A stretch of 64,000 nt of DNA from Cytobacillus sp. S13-E01 (GCF_029193815.1 NZ_JARFVC010000014.1:1-64000), one strand, 5' to 3'. Counted from the stretch's first letter, positions 46,750-59,957 are shown. Notes: generated from the letters alone by a model not told the origin. Numbers and translations are program-made.

Positions 46750-46999
46750 TTTGTTGTGTCATATTTTTTTATAAACTAAACTTGACAACTTACAATATAT
46801 AGTTTATTCGATACATGCTAAGTCTAAACCTAAAATATACAATTAATCACAATTTTTTATTATAATATATAATTCTCTATTCCGCTATTGTTTTTTAACT
46901 ATATTTTTAATTTTTTTCTCCTTATAAGGAGATATCCCCTTTTTACTATAATCTTAAACTTTAGATCAATCCCACAAACTTTTATACTTTCTTAACTTT
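46750..46999. other. AT-rich gene-free stretch
   Basis: The 811-bp gap between yqxD and ppfR contains copy C, the possible mobile element and then this AT-rich part. It holds poly-T tracts and one more copy of the repeat-family tail (ACAAACTTTTATACTTTCTTAA, around 46975-46996). I see no gene or convincing RNA in it. Confidence 0.5.
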
Positions 47000-47028
47000 A
47001 AAAAAACACACATCTTTTGATATGTGTC
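47000..47028 (-). terminator. rho-independent terminator of ppfR
   Basis: ACACAT and ATGTGT pair around a short loop, followed on the minus strand by TTTTTTT, just beyond the ppfR stop. Confidence 0.8.
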
Positions 47029-47042
47029 TTTCATCTAATTCA

Positions 47043-47855
47043 TTAAAAATTACTTTTTTTACTGATTCTATGCAGGATAATATTTGCCGTTTCCTCAACT
47101 GCCTTATTTGTTACGTCAATAACTTCACAACCAATTTTTTCAACAATTTTATCAAAGTGATCCAATTCTTCCTTGATTCGGTTAATGTTTGCGTAAATAG
47201 CATGGTCGTCAAGACCTAAGGATTTTAATCGCTCACGTCGAATGTTGTTTAATTTTTCTGGACTAATTTTTAAACCGACACATTTAGAAGCAGCTACTTT
47301 AAATAACTCTTCAGGAGGCTCTACTTCAGGTACAAGCGGGACATTTGCTACTTTTAACCGTTTATGAGCAAGATATTGTGATAAGGGTGTTTTTGACGTT
47401 CTAGAAACTCCTACCAATATAATATCAGCGCGTAATATTCCCCGTGGATCTCTTCCATCATCATATTTTACTGCAAATTCAATCGCTTCAATCTTCTTAA
47501 AATAATCTTCATCAAGTTTTCTAACGAGTCCAGGCTCATGACGAGGGGTTAGATCATATAAATCTTGCATTTTATCAATAAGTGGGCCAATTATGTCGAA
47601 CACAATTACATTCTCATTTTTAGCTTCATTGATTAGATAACTCCTAAGCTCTGGAATAACTAGTGTAAAAGCGATGATTGCATTATTCATTTTCGCTAAA
47701 GATACAACCTCTGATAATGTTCCCTTGTCCTCAACGTACGGAACTCGTTTCACTTCTGTAGCAGAGTTAATAAATTGGCTGATTGCTGCTTTTACTACTA
47801 GTTCGGCTGTTTCACCTACTGAATCAGATACGACATAAATCATTCTGCTGTTCAT
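47043..47855 (-). CDS. ppfR: pyruvate,phosphate dikinase regulatory protein (DUF299)
   Basis: Bifunctional ADP-dependent kinase/Pi-dependent phosphorylase family that switches PPDK (or PEP synthase) on and off. The 270-residue protein begins [13 protein letters not shown] and has the P-loop-like [12 protein letters not shown] (about 152-163 of the mature frame). GGGGG before the ATG at 47855 sets the start; the frame opens 14 codons earlier. It lies 25 bp after ccpN, the B. subtilis ccpN-yqfL pair controlling gluconeogenic flux. Confidence 0.93.
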   Translation of the reverse strand: MNSRMIYVVSDSVGETAELVVKAAISQFINSATEVKRVPYVEDKGTLSEVVSLAKMNNAIIAFTLVIPELRSYLINEAKNENVIVFDIIGPLIDKMQDLYDLTPRHEPGLVRKLDEDYFKKIEAIEFAVKYDDGRDPRGILRADIILVGVSRTSKTPLSQYLAHKRLKVANVPLVPEVEPPEELFKVAASKCVGLKISPEKLNNIRRERLKSLGLDDHAIYANINRIKEELDHFDKIVEKIGCEVIDVTNKAVEETANIILHRISKKSNF

Positions 47856-47880
47856 CTCATTCCCCCATTTCACATAAAAG

Positions 47881-48522
47881 TTAAAGTAGCTCTTCACCCG
47901 CTAAAGCTACAAATGCTTTTGTAATATTCGTTTTAGTTATCCTTCCAACGACTTCAAAGCCCTTATCTGTTTCTTTTATAACTGGAAGTGCATCTATTTG
48001 TTTATCGATCAGTTTTCCTGCAACATCTAATATTAAATCATTCTGTTCACACATTGTAACATTTGGCATTCTTGTCATGATAATATTTACTGGAATAGAT
48101 GTTAACTCTTGTTTACCTATGCTTGCCCGTAACAAGTCTTTTCGTGATAATACACCAACTAGTAATGATTTTTCATCAACTACAAATAATGTGCCCACAT
48201 CTTCTAAAAACATAGTAACTATAGCGTCATAAACTGATACGCTTTCATTTACTACAACAGGAATTGATTTATAATCTTTTACTAAAAGCTTTTTAATTTT
48301 ATCCGTCAATAATTGAGCGCCTGTTTTCCCAGTATAAAAATAACCCACTCTCGGTCTAGCGTCCAGATATCCGGACATAGTCAAAATCGCTAAGTCTGGC
48401 CTTAGCGTTGCTCTCGTTAAATTCAGTCTATCTGCGATATGTTCTCCGGTTATTGGCCCATCATCCTTAACAATCTGTAATATTCGTTCCTGCCTCTTAT
48501 TCAGTTCTATTGTAATCACCAC
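47881..48522 (-). CDS. ccpN: transcriptional repressor CcpN
   Basis: Represses gluconeogenic genes (gapB, pckA in B. subtilis) under glycolytic conditions. The 213-residue protein has an N-terminal helix-turn-helix (about 8-62, with [23 protein letters not shown]) and a pair of CBS domains (about 80-210) for nucleotide sensing. The GTG start at 48522 is inferred from the conserved [13 protein letters not shown] opening; no strong Shine-Dalgarno site is seen. It is co-oriented with ppfR. Confidence 0.93.
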   Translation of the reverse strand: MVITIELNKRQERILQIVKDDGPITGEHIADRLNLTRATLRPDLAILTMSGYLDARPRVGYFYTGKTGAQLLTDKIKKLLVKDYKSIPVVVNESVSVYDAIVTMFLEDVGTLFVVDEKSLLVGVLSRKDLLRASIGKQELTSIPVNIIMTRMPNVTMCEQNDLILDVAGKLIDKQIDALPVIKETDKGFEVVGRITKTNITKAFVALAGEELL

Positions 48523-48758
48523 CGTCTCTACTTATAAGTAATCCATAGAAATTATTTGTCAAAAGGTTATACTATATATAAATATTATATACTAATTAAC
48601 CATTCTGGAATATAGCGAATTAGAAAAGAGCAGGGCAACCAAGGACTAAACACTACTAACTACTTTTTACAGAGCTATTTTCGTATCTCTGTGCTTTAGC
48701 AAAGTATTTTTTCTCCTTTCACCAAGACAAATCAATAGCGAAATCATTAAATATGAGA
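48523..48758. other. gene-free stretch with a repeat relic
   Basis: The 313-bp gap between glyS and ccpN carries AGAAAAGAGCAGGGCAACCAAGGACTAAACACTACTAACTAC-like sequence near 48624-48664, a badly decayed and internally deleted form of the structured repeat. I find no gene in the rest. Confidence 0.45.
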
Positions 48759-48759
48759 A

Positions 48760-48786
48760 ATAGGAGCCTGATAAACAAGCTCCTAT
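48760..48786 (-). terminator. terminator of glyS
   Basis: TAGGAGC-ttgtttatcag-GCTCCTA followed by TTTC on the minus strand. The T-run is modest. Confidence 0.65.
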
Positions 48787-48835
48787 ACACAGATTATCAA
48801 AAACACATCATTTACCTTTACAACAAGTTAGACAC

Positions 48836-50914
48836 TTACTTTACAAGAATAGCATTTGTATCTGCAAAGAGATAAATAACTTCGGCAAGGTGTACCATTT
48901 GCGAAAGTCTATTTTTCTTAATCGCTTCATCATCAGCCATGACCATCGTGTGATCGAAATACATATCAATAACCTCTTTCATAGAAGCTAATATCTCAAA
49001 AGCTCCTCTTGCATCGCCAGCTTCAGTTATAGTAACCATTTCAGACGCTACCACTTGATACTTCTCATATAATTCCGATTCCACTTTAGAAGTAAATAGT
49101 GAAGAGTTTATCTCTATTTTTTCACCCTTTTTAGCGATGTTTAGTACACGATTTAACGATTCAACCGTGGTCTTGAATTCAGCTTTTTCTTTTTCTTTAT
49201 CCAATACGTCTGCTTTTTTTACTAAGTAATCAATATTGCCAATCTTAGCTCCCAGCACTGCATCAATAATATCATAGCGAATCTTCTTTTCTGTTAGCGC
49301 ATTTTTAATTCGCATTTTAAAGAAAGGAAGTAGATCAGAATAAACTTCATCCTTTTCTCTCTTCATTGTTTGTTTTGATGCGTATAACTCTAACACTTTT
49401 TCGAGCAACAATTCGAAGGATATCTTCCAGTTGCTAGTTAGAAGTATTTGAACAATTCCCGCAGCCTGTCTTCTTAACGCATACGGGTCCTGTGAGCCAG
49501 TTGGGATAATTCCTATAGAGAAACATCCAATTATGGTATCTAGCTTATCAGCAATACTTATAATCGCTCCGGTTTGTGTCGATGGAGTCAAATCGTCCGC
49601 ATGGCGCGGCATATAATGTTCATTGACGGCAAGAGCCACCTCTTCATCTTCCCCACTTATCTTAGCATACTTTTCTCCCATAAAGCCCTGCAGCTCAGGG
49701 AACTCGTAAACCATATGTGTTACAAGATCGAATTTACATATTTCTGCTGAACGTTCAACCTTTTGTAAAAGAACTTCATCTCCACCTACTAAGGTTGTAA
49801 GTTCTTTAGAAATATTTACAACTCTTCGAACTTTATCACCAATAGATCCTAGTTCCTCATGATAAACAATTGAATCCAGTTTACTTACCAAATCATTAAT
49901 ATTCAGTTTTTGATCTTCTTTAAAGAAAAAGTCAGCGTCAGACAAACGTGCTCTTAATACTTTTTCATTCCCTTTTGCAACTGTTTCAATATATTTATGG
50001 TCGCCATTTCGAATCGTAATAAAGAAAGGTAGTAATTTCCCGGTCTTTTCTTTTACAGGAAAATATCGTTGATGCTCTTTCATTGATGTAATGAGTACTT
50101 CCTCTGGTAATCCTAGAAATTCTTCTTCAAATTTACCATATAAGGCCGTAGGATATTCTACTAGGTTTGTTACTTCTTCCAGCAAATCAGCGTCAATAGG
50201 GACACTCCAATTATTATCATGCTCTAAGCTTTGTATTTGATTTACAATCGCTTCTTTTCTCTCAGTTGCATCGACAATTACATATTGAGACAGCATTAGC
50301 TTTTCATAATCTGATGCAGTTGAAATTTCAACCTCTGTTCCTAAGAAGCGATGTCCCGAGGATTTACGCTCACTTGTTACTGTTGTTATCGTTATTGGAA
50401 TAACTTCTTCACCAAATAAAGCAACTATCCATTTGATAGGACGTACAAATCTTAACTCTTCATTACCCCATCTCATGTTCTTAGGAAAACTCATACCTGT
50501 TATTAGTTGATCCATTTCAGTCAGCGTTTCTTTTGTATCTAAGCCTTTAATAAATTTTTTTACATGGACATATTCAATACCATTTATGTCTTTAAAATAG
50601 ATATCTTCTACCGTTGCTCCCTGACCTCTGGCAAAACCAGTAGCCGCTTTAGTCCAGTTACCATCAGCGTCTACTGCAATTTTTTTCGCAGGGCCCTTTG
50701 CCTCAATGTCAATATCTTCTTGTTTTTCAGCTACTTTTGAAACAAGGACTGCTAATCTACGAGGAGTTGAGAAGCTACTCACTTGTTCAAAGGATATATT
50801 TTTTTCAAGTAGCCAGTTTGTTAGTTTAGCGGAAAGTTGGTTACTTGCATCTGTAACAAATCTTGCTGGCATCTCCTCTAAACCAATTTCTAAAAGCAAG
50901 TCTCTTTTACTCAT
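48836..50914 (-). CDS. glyS: glycyl-tRNA synthetase beta subunit
   Basis: tRNA-binding subunit of the bacterial alpha2-beta2 glycyl-tRNA synthetase. The 692 residues begin with the conserved [15 protein letters not shown] and carry an HD-like region, with an anticodon-binding domain at the C-terminus. Its start overlaps the glyQ end by 8 bp, ensuring stoichiometric translation. Regulation is through the T-box before glyQ. Confidence 0.96.
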   Translation of the reverse strand: MSKRDLLLEIGLEEMPARFVTDASNQLSAKLTNWLLEKNISFEQVSSFSTPRRLAVLVSKVAEKQEDIDIEAKGPAKKIAVDADGNWTKAATGFARGQGATVEDIYFKDINGIEYVHVKKFIKGLDTKETLTEMDQLITGMSFPKNMRWGNEELRFVRPIKWIVALFGEEVIPITITTVTSERKSSGHRFLGTEVEISTASDYEKLMLSQYVIVDATERKEAIVNQIQSLEHDNNWSVPIDADLLEEVTNLVEYPTALYGKFEEEFLGLPEEVLITSMKEHQRYFPVKEKTGKLLPFFITIRNGDHKYIETVAKGNEKVLRARLSDADFFFKEDQKLNINDLVSKLDSIVYHEELGSIGDKVRRVVNISKELTTLVGGDEVLLQKVERSAEICKFDLVTHMVYEFPELQGFMGEKYAKISGEDEEVALAVNEHYMPRHADDLTPSTQTGAIISIADKLDTIIGCFSIGIIPTGSQDPYALRRQAAGIVQILLTSNWKISFELLLEKVLELYASKQTMKREKDEVYSDLLPFFKMRIKNALTEKKIRYDIIDAVLGAKIGNIDYLVKKADVLDKEKEKAEFKTTVESLNRVLNIAKKGEKIEINSSLFTSKVESELYEKYQVVASEMVTITEAGDARGAFEILASMKEVIDMYFDHTMVMADDEAIKKNRLSQMVHLAEVIYLFADTNAILVK

Positions 50915-51797
50915 TTATACTCTCCTCCTTTCCCTTTAACATTGGAAATCCTAATTTCTCTCGCTCATCATAAAAAGTTTTCGCAACTTTTCGAGCAAGA
51001 TTCCTTACTCTTGTTATATACCCTGTTCGCTCAGTTACAGAAATAGCTCCTTTTGCATCCAATTGATTAAAGGTATGTGAGCATTTTAAGACATAATCAT
51101 ATGCTGGATGGACAAGCCCTTCATCCATTTGGCGGTGTGCTTCTTTTTCATATATTGAAAATAAATTGAACAACATCTCTGTATCTGACGTCTCAAACGT
51201 ATATTTAGAATGTTCATATTCTGGCTGAAGGAAAATATCACGTACAGTAAATCCGTTTGTCCATTCTAAATCAAAGACATTCTCCTTATCTTGGATATAC
51301 GATGCTAAGCGTTCAACACCATAAGTTATTTCTACCGAAACAGGCTTACACTCTATCCCACCTACTTGTTGAAAATACGTGAATTGAGTCACTTCCATAC
51401 CATCTAGCCATACTTCCCAACCAAGGCCTGCTGCTCCAAGAGTTGGTGCTTCCCAGTTATCTTCAACAAAACGAATATCATGCTGTAATGGGTCAATACC
51501 TAACTTCTTTAATGACTCTAAATAAAGCTCCTGAATATTATCAGGTGACGGCTTCATTATGACTTGGAATTGATGGTGTTGATATAGTCGATTTGGATTT
51601 TCACCATATCGACCATCTGCTGGTCTGCGAGAAGGTTCAACATAAGCTACATTCCAAGGCTCTGGCCCTAGACTTCGTAAAAATGTATAAGGGCTCATAG
51701 TCCCAGCACCTTTTTCAACATCGTATGCTTGCATTAGGATACAACCTTGATCTGACCAGTGCTTTTGAAGAGTTAAGATCATTTCTTGAATATTCAT
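50907..51797 (-). CDS. glyQ: glycyl-tRNA synthetase alpha subunit
   Basis: Catalytic class II subunit that forms glycyl-adenylate. The 296 residues carry the signatures [40 protein letters not shown] (motif 2 region) and a [19 protein letters not shown] motif near the ATP site. GGAGGTGCG precedes the ATG. A glycine T-box leader lies between it and a strong promoter. Confidence 0.97.
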   Translation of the reverse strand: MNIQEMILTLQKHWSDQGCILMQAYDVEKGAGTMSPYTFLRSLGPEPWNVAYVEPSRRPADGRYGENPNRLYQHHQFQVIMKPSPDNIQELYLESLKKLGIDPLQHDIRFVEDNWEAPTLGAAGLGWEVWLDGMEVTQFTYFQQVGGIECKPVSVEITYGVERLASYIQDKENVFDLEWTNGFTVRDIFLQPEYEHSKYTFETSDTEMLFNLFSIYEKEAHRQMDEGLVHPAYDYVLKCSHTFNQLDAKGAISVTERTGYITRVRNLARKVAKTFYDEREKLGFPMLKGKEESINE

Positions 51798-51849
51798 AAC
51801 GCACCTCCGGAATAATTTTAAAAAAACATTAAATACCTTTTTTCAACAT

Positions 51850-52062
51850 ATAAAAAACTCTCGCCCCCTATGTCTAAGATTAGACATAGGGACGAGAGTT
51901 ACCCGCGGTTCCACCCTATTTGCTACAGAAACCTATAGCCGCTTTATTGGTTAACATTCCGGAACGCCTTCCTCATTTGTCTATCCCCTAGCTTTCACTA
52001 TCCTAGGTTCGCTATTATAGATTAAAATAAGTACTACTTTCCTTCAACATGTCGTATTTTTA
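51850..52062 (-). ncRNA. T-box riboswitch controlling glyQS
   Basis: The minus-strand leader contains the invariant T-box AGGGTGGAACCGCG (51917-51904), then a terminator stem AACTCTCG...CGAGAGTT (51856-51900) with a T-run. The competing antiterminator would use the T-box bulge to bind uncharged tRNA. The upstream Stem I region (about 51940-52050) includes the hairpin CCTAG...CTAGG and a GGC triplet at 51968-51966, the probable glycine specifier. Uncharged tRNA-Gly should allow readthrough into glyQS. Confidence 0.93.
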
Positions 52063-52068
52063 ATTTGA

Positions 52069-52098
52069 ATTGTAAATGATTTCACACGGTATTGTCAA
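52069..52098 (-). promoter_or_regulatory. SigA promoter of glyQS
   Basis: Perfect TTGACA (52098-52093), 18-bp spacer and TACAAT (52074-52069) on the minus strand, leading into the T-box. Confidence 0.8.
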
Positions 52099-52104
52099 CT
52101 TTAT

Positions 52105-52869
52105 TTAAAGTGAACCACGTAAATTTTCAATTTGATTTAAAAACTTTTTTGTTTTTAATGATAAACCCGAGTACTCGTCATAATATGTGTTAATGACTTT
52201 CTTCAGTTCGTTCTTTGTTTCCGGTTTAACATCTATCTTTCCTAGTCGATTTAAATCAAAATAATAAAAAAGACGAAGTAACTTTACAGTAGCTTGGGAA
52301 ATCTTTAAGTGATACGGATCCTTTGATAAACAACGGTGACAGAGAAAACCACCTTCTCTAATTGAAAAAGCAAATTGGCCGTCACTATTCCCACAAACCG
52401 AACAACGATCTAATATTGGATAAAGACCAAGCACCTGTAACATTTTCATTTCATATATCGAGGTAAGGACGTCTAAATCAAGACCTTCGTTCATATAATG
52501 TAATGTTTGCTGAAGTAATTCGAATAAATATGGGTTGGTTTTTTTATCATCTGTTGACTTATCAGTTAACTCAACAATATATGATGCATGGGCTGTAAGA
52601 AAAATATCCTCTCTAATCCTTCTCATTGTTGCTATCGTTTCACCTTGCTGTAAACCACCTAGTCCCGTGCTTCTTTGAACAAGAAAGTAACCATATGTAA
52701 ACAGTTGGGTAATAGAAGCAAGCCGGCTACTCGGCTTTTTTGCTCCTCTTGCCATTACACCAACCTTACCCCATTCTCGGGTAAAAAGCGTTACTATTTT
52801 ATTGTTTTCGCCATAATCAGTCGTCCGAATGACAATGCCTTCACATTTTTGGAACAAATATGTCACCAT
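52105..52869 (-). CDS. recO: DNA repair protein RecO
   Basis: Recombination mediator that loads RecA with RecR. The 254-residue protein has an N-terminal OB fold ([22 protein letters not shown] ... [14 protein letters not shown]), a helical middle part and a zinc-binding pair CSVC and CHRC (about 161-182). The start is uncertain. ATG 52869 lacks a clear Shine-Dalgarno site, and a TTG at 52857 (giving FQKCEGIV, like other RecO proteins) has GGTGA 6 nt upstream. It sits between yqzL and glyQS. Confidence 0.94.
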   Translation of the reverse strand: MVTYLFQKCEGIVIRTTDYGENNKIVTLFTREWGKVGVMARGAKKPSSRLASITQLFTYGYFLVQRSTGLGGLQQGETIATMRRIREDIFLTAHASYIVELTDKSTDDKKTNPYLFELLQQTLHYMNEGLDLDVLTSIYEMKMLQVLGLYPILDRCSVCGNSDGQFAFSIREGGFLCHRCLSKDPYHLKISQATVKLLRLFYYFDLNRLGKIDVKPETKNELKKVINTYYDEYSGLSLKTKKFLNQIENLRGSL

Positions 52870-52913
52870 CCAACAAGTTCATAAAAACTTGTGTTTACTT
52901 TAAAAGGCATGTG

Positions 52914-53057
52914 TCATGAAATTGGAAAGTCCATCTCTGCTAGTTCTTCTTCTTGTGAATCGGGTCCGTCTTCCTTCTCCTGTTCTAGTTGTTTAAAAAG
53001 AAGATACGTATCAATGTTACCTGTGCTGCTAAACACCTTCCAGGTAAAATCTAACAT
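52914..53057 (-). CDS. yqzL: YqzL family small protein
   Basis: A 47-residue protein (opening MLDFTWKVFSSTGNIDTYLL, ending MDFPIS) with an acidic C-terminal half, matching the YqzL family found between era and recO in Bacillus. GGTGGGG lies 5 nt before the ATG. It is too short for a usual ORF cut-off. Function unknown. Confidence 0.88.
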   Translation of the reverse strand: MLDFTWKVFSSTGNIDTYLLFKQLEQEKEDGPDSQEEELAEMDFPIS

Positions 53058-53181
53058 AAAAACCCCACCTTTCTGTTATTTAAAACACTAGCAATATAAA
53101 TCCAATTCCGTAACTTTATCATGACCTTTTTTCCCTATAATCATGTTACACAAAATTTACTAAAACGTGAAAACGCTTTTT

Positions 53182-54517
<1,336 letters not shown>

Positions 54518-54650
54518 TTAGTAAGAAGTAAGCACCCACTAATTGAGGATTCACTTTATGAGAAGTATACATATTATTTTACACAATGTAATTAATTATT
54601 TCCTTAAAAAATCGAAATTGTAACATAAAAGTAAGAATATTCAAACTTTA

Positions 54651-55034
54651 TTACAGAATGTCCAGATAACCTGAAAATATAATAATTCCTATAATAATTG
54701 ACGCAATGGCAAAAAGTAAGACAGCGGCTGCGGATATGTCTTTAGCCATTTTGGCAAGCGGATGATATTCCTTAGTGACAAGATCTACAACACGCTCTAC
54801 TGCCGTGTTCATTAGCTCTAAACTAAGCATTCCACCAATCAAAATAATAATGACACTCCATTCCATTCTAGAGATATTAAAATAAAAACCTAGACTAATT
54901 ACAATTACGGAAAGGACTAGGTGTATTCGTAAATTATGTTCCTTATAGATTGCATGCATTAGGCCATTTGCTGCATATGAAAAACTTTTTAGTAATCGCG
55001 CTAACTCGTTTTTATGCTTACCTTTTAAGTCCAT
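54651..55034 (-). CDS. dgkA: undecaprenol kinase / diacylglycerol kinase (DgkA family)
   Basis: A 127-residue trimeric membrane kinase; Gram-positive members mainly phosphorylate undecaprenol. It has an N-terminal amphipathic segment, three membrane helices, and the active-site [15 protein letters not shown] (about 74-88) and [10 protein letters not shown] (about 102-111) motifs. Its start overlaps the ybeY end by 17 bp, so it is coupled to ybeY. Confidence 0.94.
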   Translation of the reverse strand: MDLKGKHKNELARLLKSFSYAANGLMHAIYKEHNLRIHLVLSVIVISLGFYFNISRMEWSVIIILIGGMLSLELMNTAVERVVDLVTKEYHPLAKMAKDISAAAVLLFAIASIIIGIIIFSGYLDIL

Positions 55035-55488
55035 AGGCCTCTAAAATATCCCTTTGCTTAGAAAACATAATTACCTCATCTGCTTCTTCTTCATGGTCAT
55101 AGCCTATTAAGTGTAAGAATCCATGAACAGTAAGGAATCCAAGTTCCCTAGTAAATGAATGTCCATACTCTTTAGCTTGTTCCTTCGTTTTAGGAATGGA
55201 TATAATAATATCTCCTAATACTCTTGGCATGTCACCGCCTAGGATTTCGATCTCGCCTTCACCTATTTCTTCCAAAGCGAACGAGATAACATCAGTAGAC
55301 CTATCTTTATCCCGATAATCTCGGTTAATTTCTTGGATTCGTTCATTGTCAACAAAGGTAACCGATAGTTCTGTCCCATTCTGTACACCCTCAGAGATTG
55401 CCGCAACATCTAAAAGCCCTTGCAAGGTCTTTATTTGTTCTTCGGTGACTTCATTTGTTTCGTCTGAAAAATCGATCTCTAATATCAT
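55018..55488 (-). CDS. ybeY: endoribonuclease YbeY
   Basis: Zinc-dependent RNase for rRNA maturation and quality control. The 156 residues contain the H-x3-H-x5-H motif [11 protein letters not shown] with His122, His126 and His132, and the upstream STDVISF signature. It starts within a few bases of the pgpH stop (overlap of 4 bp) and overlaps dgkA, in one operon with phoH-pgpH. Confidence 0.96.
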   Translation of the reverse strand: MILEIDFSDETNEVTEEQIKTLQGLLDVAAISEGVQNGTELSVTFVDNERIQEINRDYRDKDRSTDVISFALEEIGEGEIEILGGDMPRVLGDIIISIPKTKEQAKEYGHSFTRELGFLTVHGFLHLIGYDHEEEADEVIMFSKQRDILEAYGLKR

Positions 55489-57710
55489 GCTTGCTTCACC
55501 TTCTGTCTATTAGGCTCGGGGTATTCGATTCGGGAATGGAATATTCCATGTAATGTTTCACAAAATGAATGTAAAACAATATCTAGTTCTTTTAAGGTTA
55601 AATCGCATTCATTGAATTGACCATCCTGTAACCTGTCAGACATGATGCTTTTTGCTAATGATTCAATCTTTTCAGGTGTTGGATTTGTAAGTGATCGAAC
55701 TGCAGCCTCAACACTATCAGCAATACCTATTATAGCTGATTCTTTCGTTTGTGCCTTAGGACCAGGATATCTAAAATCAGCCTCTTCAATATCATCATCC
55801 TTCTGTTTAGCCTGATGATAAAAATATTTCAATAATGTTGTCCCATGATGTTCCAAGGCAATATCCACAAACTCCTTAGGCATTTTGTTATTTTTCAGGT
55901 ATTCCGCTCCGTCTGATGCATGGGCGATTATAATACTCTTACTAAGCTGCGGTGCAATCTTATCATGTGGGTTCTCAATATTCAGCTGATTTTCAATAAA
56001 GAAATGCGGACGCCTTGTTTTTCCAATATCATGATAATAAGACGCAACCCTTGCCAACAATCCATTTGCCCCAATTGCTTCACAAGCAGCTTCCGCTAAA
56101 TTAGCAACCATTACACTATGATGGTATGTACCAGGAGTTTCAGTTAAAATTTTTCTAAGCAATGGGTGATTAGGATTAGACAATTCTATTAACCTCATTG
56201 TAGATAGTATACCAAATCCTGCTTCAAAAAATGGTAACAATCCAATTGTCATAACAGCTGCAACAATCCCAGATACAATTGCCATAACAATATAAGAACC
56301 AACTTCTATACTTGAGTAGTTACTATTTTTCAGTAGAAGTATTGATGTAAGTAAAGCAAAGTTTATAAATGAAATAAACAATCCTGCTTGCAATATTTTT
56401 GCTCTTCGGTTATGTTGGCTCAAAAATAAAACGCCCGCAAGTCCGGCAAACAAATAATATAATCCAATTGTGAAATTTAGGGTTCCTGTTACACCTTCAT
56501 TAAAAATAATACTTCCACAAATAGCAAATATCATACTACTGACTATCGCAATTCGTTCATTGATTAGTAATTTTACTAAAAGTGGTCCCATTGCAACAGG
56601 AACAATATATCCAATATCTGAATAATCAATTTGTTGGAATAAACTTACCATTTTCATAAATAAAATAGTAATAGTGAAAATAATACCGTAGATTAACAAA
56701 TATGTGTTTCGTTTACGACTGGTTGGGATACCATCTAAAAAATAATAAATGATAATCGCCATAATTAATGCAATCATTAATGCTAAACCAATAAACGGCT
56801 GAATTGATTTATCAGTATCTAGTAAACCAACAAATTCAAGCTGCTTGTAAATCTCTCTACTTATCAACTGACCTTCTTCTACAATAATTTGGCCTTGTAA
56901 AATTTTAACTGGTTCAACAGCATCTATTGCTTGCTGCCTTTTTTCTTCAGTTGCAGCTGGGTCATAATATACATTTTGAATTACAGCATATTTACCTAGT
57001 TCTACTATCGCATTTTTAACTGAACTATCCAAACTCGCGTAACGAATTTCATTTTCTATTTTACCTTTAGCTTTTTCCACTTCACTTGCAGGAATTGAAT
57101 TGTTCATTACGTTATTTACTGCTGTTACTGTGGAATCCTTTGCACGTTCCAATTGATCAGGGCTTGCTTCTAGTAATGGTGTAAAGACCGTGTCAGAAAG
57201 CTCTTTTGAGAGATCTGATGGAAGTTTAGATTTTAACCTAGATAGCTTTTCTGATATTGAAGGTTCAAGCGGTGCCTGTTTTTGAGTTTCTGAGTTTGCT
57301 TGACCTTCATCCTTTGCAGACTCTATTTCATTTTCAATTTCTCTATTTCTTTTATCATACTCTTCTGCTAGTTCTTCATTCACTTCTTCAACAGAGTCAA
57401 AAATCGATCTAACGAGATCTACTCGGTTTTGAGCGTACTCTTTTTTGAGTGTATAAACATCTTCTTCTTCATCAGCAGCCTTTTTCTGCTTCTTCTCAGT
57501 ACTAAGTTTATCTTCAATTGTTATAGGTGATCGGATTGTAGTATCAGCTACAGCAAATAATTCTATATTGAGTTTTTCTGGTTTAACATTACTAAACATG
57601 GCTATGTACATCACAAATGCTAGTAATGTATAAATAACAATATGTAGGAAACGAAACCTTTTTAGCACATCTAACATTTTTTTAACTGAACTTAAGCGAT
57701 TATTACTCAA
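55485..57710 (-). CDS. pgpH: 7TM-HD cyclic-di-AMP phosphodiesterase PgpH
   Basis: Membrane phosphodiesterase that degrades c-di-AMP. A single N-terminal helix is followed by a ~230-residue extracytoplasmic 7TMR-HDED domain (with the charged, Gln/Glu-rich stretch [15 protein letters not shown]), seven membrane helices and a cytosolic HD domain with [19 protein letters not shown] and the distant ALEHHGTT and GIADSVEA motifs. I choose the TTG at 57710, since AAGGAGG lies 7 nt before it; the longest frame adds 24 residues from 57782. A terminator of phoH lies just upstream. Confidence 0.94.
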   Translation of the reverse strand: MSNNRLSSVKKMLDVLKRFRFLHIVIYTLLAFVMYIAMFSNVKPEKLNIELFAVADTTIRSPITIEDKLSTEKKQKKAADEEEDVYTLKKEYAQNRVDLVRSIFDSVEEVNEELAEEYDKRNREIENEIESAKDEGQANSETQKQAPLEPSISEKLSRLKSKLPSDLSKELSDTVFTPLLEASPDQLERAKDSTVTAVNNVMNNSIPASEVEKAKGKIENEIRYASLDSSVKNAIVELGKYAVIQNVYYDPAATEEKRQQAIDAVEPVKILQGQIIVEEGQLISREIYKQLEFVGLLDTDKSIQPFIGLALMIALIMAIIIYYFLDGIPTSRKRNTYLLIYGIIFTITILFMKMVSLFQQIDYSDIGYIVPVAMGPLLVKLLINERIAIVSSMIFAICGSIIFNEGVTGTLNFTIGLYYLFAGLAGVLFLSQHNRRAKILQAGLFISFINFALLTSILLLKNSNYSSIEVGSYIVMAIVSGIVAAVMTIGLLPFFEAGFGILSTMRLIELSNPNHPLLRKILTETPGTYHHSVMVANLAEAACEAIGANGLLARVASYYHDIGKTRRPHFFIENQLNIENPHDKIAPQLSKSIIIAHASDGAEYLKNNKMPKEFVDIALEHHGTTLLKYFYHQAKQKDDDIEEADFRYPGPKAQTKESAIIGIADSVEAAVRSLTNPTPEKIESLAKSIMSDRLQDGQFNECDLTLKELDIVLHSFCETLHGIFHSRIEYPEPNRQKVKQA

Positions 57711-57767
57711 AGTTTCAACCTCCTTTTTAAAAGCCTTGGTTAGTTTTAGGGCAGCACAAACGTTATG

Positions 57768-57800
57768 GAAAAAGAGACCCATACATAGATGATGGGTCTC
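57768..57800 (-). terminator. rho-independent terminator after phoH
   Basis: GAGACCCAT-catctatgt-ATGGGTCTC followed by TTTTTC. It lies between phoH and pgpH, so pgpH probably has readthrough or its own promoter in the remaining ~60 bp. Confidence 0.9.
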
Positions 57801-57809
57801 GGTAAATTA

Positions 57810-58766
57810 TTACTCGCCTTTATCATAGGCATCAATAATTTTCGCTACAAGTGGATGACGTACTACATCTGTTTGTTCCAAGAAAATAAAAGATGCCCCA
57901 TTCACATTTCTTAGTATATCTTTTGCAATCGCTAGTCCTGACTTAACTCCCCTTGGAAGGTCAACTTGTGAAATGTCACCAGTAATAACCATTTTTGAGC
58001 CAAAGCCTAGTCTTGTTAAGAACATTTTCATTTGTGCCGATGTAGTATTTTGTGCTTCATCTAGTATAACAAACGAATCATCTAACGTTCTCCCTCTCAT
58101 GTAAGCCAGTGGAGCAATTTCAATTGTACCTCTTTCAATCATTCGAACAGTATGTTCTGCTCCTAGAACATCATGGAGAGCGTCATATAAAGGTCGTAAA
58201 TAAGGATCCACTTTTTCCTTTAGGTCACCAGGTAAAAAGCCAAGACTTTCACCTGCTTCAACTGCAGGACGAGTTAAAATGATTTTTTTGACCATCCCAT
58301 TCTTTAATGCTGTAACGGCCATAACGACAGCCAAATACGTTTTCCCTGTACCCGCAGGACCGATCCCAAACACTAAATCGTGTTTTTTTATGGCACCAAC
58401 ATATTGACGTTGGCCGAGCGTCTTAACACGGATTGATTTGCCTTTTACATTTTTTGTAATTTCTTCTTGATACAAATCTTCAAAATAGTCGAGCTTTCCT
58501 GATTGGCCCATTTGAATTGCATATAATACGTCTCGTTCACTAATCGTAATACCTTTTCTGATTACTGAAAGTAAACGTTTTAATATTTCTTCAACTAGCT
58601 TAGTGGAATCAAGATCTCCTGAGACACTTACTGACTCACCTCTAGTAATAATTGAAACATTAAGTTCTTCCTCGATACGCTTTAAGTTTACATCATTTGT
58701 ACCAAAAAGAGCAATTGCTTCATTTGGGTTTTCTAATTGATTTATTGTTATTAACTCTTCTGACAT
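57810..58766 (-). CDS. phoH: PhoH-like ATPase
   Basis: A 318-residue cytosolic P-loop NTPase of the PhoH/YbeZ group, thought to act in RNA metabolism together with YbeY. Walker A is GPAGTGKT (136-143), Walker B is VILDEAQN, and a C-terminal GDISQVDLPRG motif is present. The first ~70 residues form a KH-like N-domain. AAGGAG precedes the ATG. It follows yqfD by 3 bp. Confidence 0.95.
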   Translation of the reverse strand: MSEELITINQLENPNEAIALFGTNDVNLKRIEEELNVSIITRGESVSVSGDLDSTKLVEEILKRLLSVIRKGITISERDVLYAIQMGQSGKLDYFEDLYQEEITKNVKGKSIRVKTLGQRQYVGAIKKHDLVFGIGPAGTGKTYLAVVMAVTALKNGMVKKIILTRPAVEAGESLGFLPGDLKEKVDPYLRPLYDALHDVLGAEHTVRMIERGTIEIAPLAYMRGRTLDDSFVILDEAQNTTSAQMKMFLTRLGFGSKMVITGDISQVDLPRGVKSGLAIAKDILRNVNGASFIFLEQTDVVRHPLVAKIIDAYDKGE

Positions 58767-58769
58767 CCT

Positions 58770-59957
58770 TTAGTCTCCTTGAACTAATGGTATTGAAGTT
58801 ACTATATTCTCAATTACCTGATAATGGATTGATAAGTTAACTTTACCATTCTCAGTCGATTCACGCAAAACTTTTTCTCCTTTTATCTTTGCATCATCAT
58901 CTAAAAGATCTTCTAACTCACTTCTAGCATACTCTTTTGCAACCTCTCTTGCTTGTTCTACTGAATATTTTCTTTCTACTTCTTCGTTTTCTCTAAAAGT
59001 GATCTTATTATACGAAATCGGTAAATTCCACTTTAAAAAGCGGATTGCTTTTTCCTGTTTTTCTGTTGCATAGGTTAAAAATTCTGGCTTCCCAAATCCC
59101 CAAATTGGCAAAGTCCAATTCCATACCTTTATATAATGCTTATCTTTATAGTTACCTGTAAACACATTAAATTCCGTTGTAAGTTCTACCATCACATCAG
59201 ACTTGTACCATGTTTCGCCAAAAATTTTTCCCCTCGCAGGTACGATTTCAGTTTGTCCTTCCTTTCCAATAATACCGGAAACTAAAACCTGTCCTTCTGT
59301 TACATGATCATTGACTGAAACAAGTGGCTTTCCTTCTTCAACAAACATATCTGTAATAATTGCTTTCTTCTTCGCAGTCAGGTGTCTAGGACTTATAAAC
59401 TCCGGTTTTTCTGGTTGATTTTTCTCAACCACGCGAAAATGATAGGTCGTCCCTTTTAATTCCACACCAACCCACGTTATCGCATCAATATTGTTCGTTA
59501 GCTGACGTTGTATTGATTCAACATCAGCTAGTAAAAATTGTAATTTCCCTTTTTCTACGCCTATTTCCGTTAATTCTTTGCGCAATAGATATTCTGTTTC
59601 TGGTTTCGCACCCTCTACTTGGATTCCCCATACCATATTAGACATAAATGTAATAATGGCTAAAAACAGTAAGGCGCCAATCAGAAAACCACTATTTAAT
59701 AAGGACTTTTTGATTAAAAAGGGAATACCTTTTCTCCCTACAAAACGTAATTTACAATCACTATGTCTGACTATTGGACGAATTTTTGATATATCTTTTA
59801 GAAGGATATAAAATGTTATCGATTGATCACTCTGTTTCCTAACCTCCCATATAATAATATCATTGCGTACACAGTCATTTACTAATCGCTCCACTCCCTT
59901 ACCACTAACACTTACTTTTACACTACCCGAAAAAAAGTTCAGCCACCCGTTTTTCAT
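58770..59957 (-). CDS. yqfD: sporulation protein YqfD
   Basis: A 395-residue protein with an N-terminal basic region, one membrane helix (about 92-110) and a long extracytoplasmic C-domain. In B. subtilis YqfC and YqfD are SigE-controlled and needed for normal spore development. AAGGGGG lies 7 nt before the ATG, and 17 bp separate it from yqfC. No enzymatic motif is evident. Confidence 0.92.
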   Translation of the reverse strand: MKNGWLNFFSGSVKVSVSGKGVERLVNDCVRNDIIIWEVRKQSDQSITFYILLKDISKIRPIVRHSDCKLRFVGRKGIPFLIKKSLLNSGFLIGALLFLAIITFMSNMVWGIQVEGAKPETEYLLRKELTEIGVEKGKLQFLLADVESIQRQLTNNIDAITWVGVELKGTTYHFRVVEKNQPEKPEFISPRHLTAKKKAIITDMFVEEGKPLVSVNDHVTEGQVLVSGIIGKEGQTEIVPARGKIFGETWYKSDVMVELTTEFNVFTGNYKDKHYIKVWNWTLPIWGFGKPEFLTYATEKQEKAIRFLKWNLPISYNKITFRENEEVERKYSVEQAREVAKEYARSELEDLLDDDAKIKGEKVLRESTENGKVNLSIHYQVIENIVTSIPLVQGD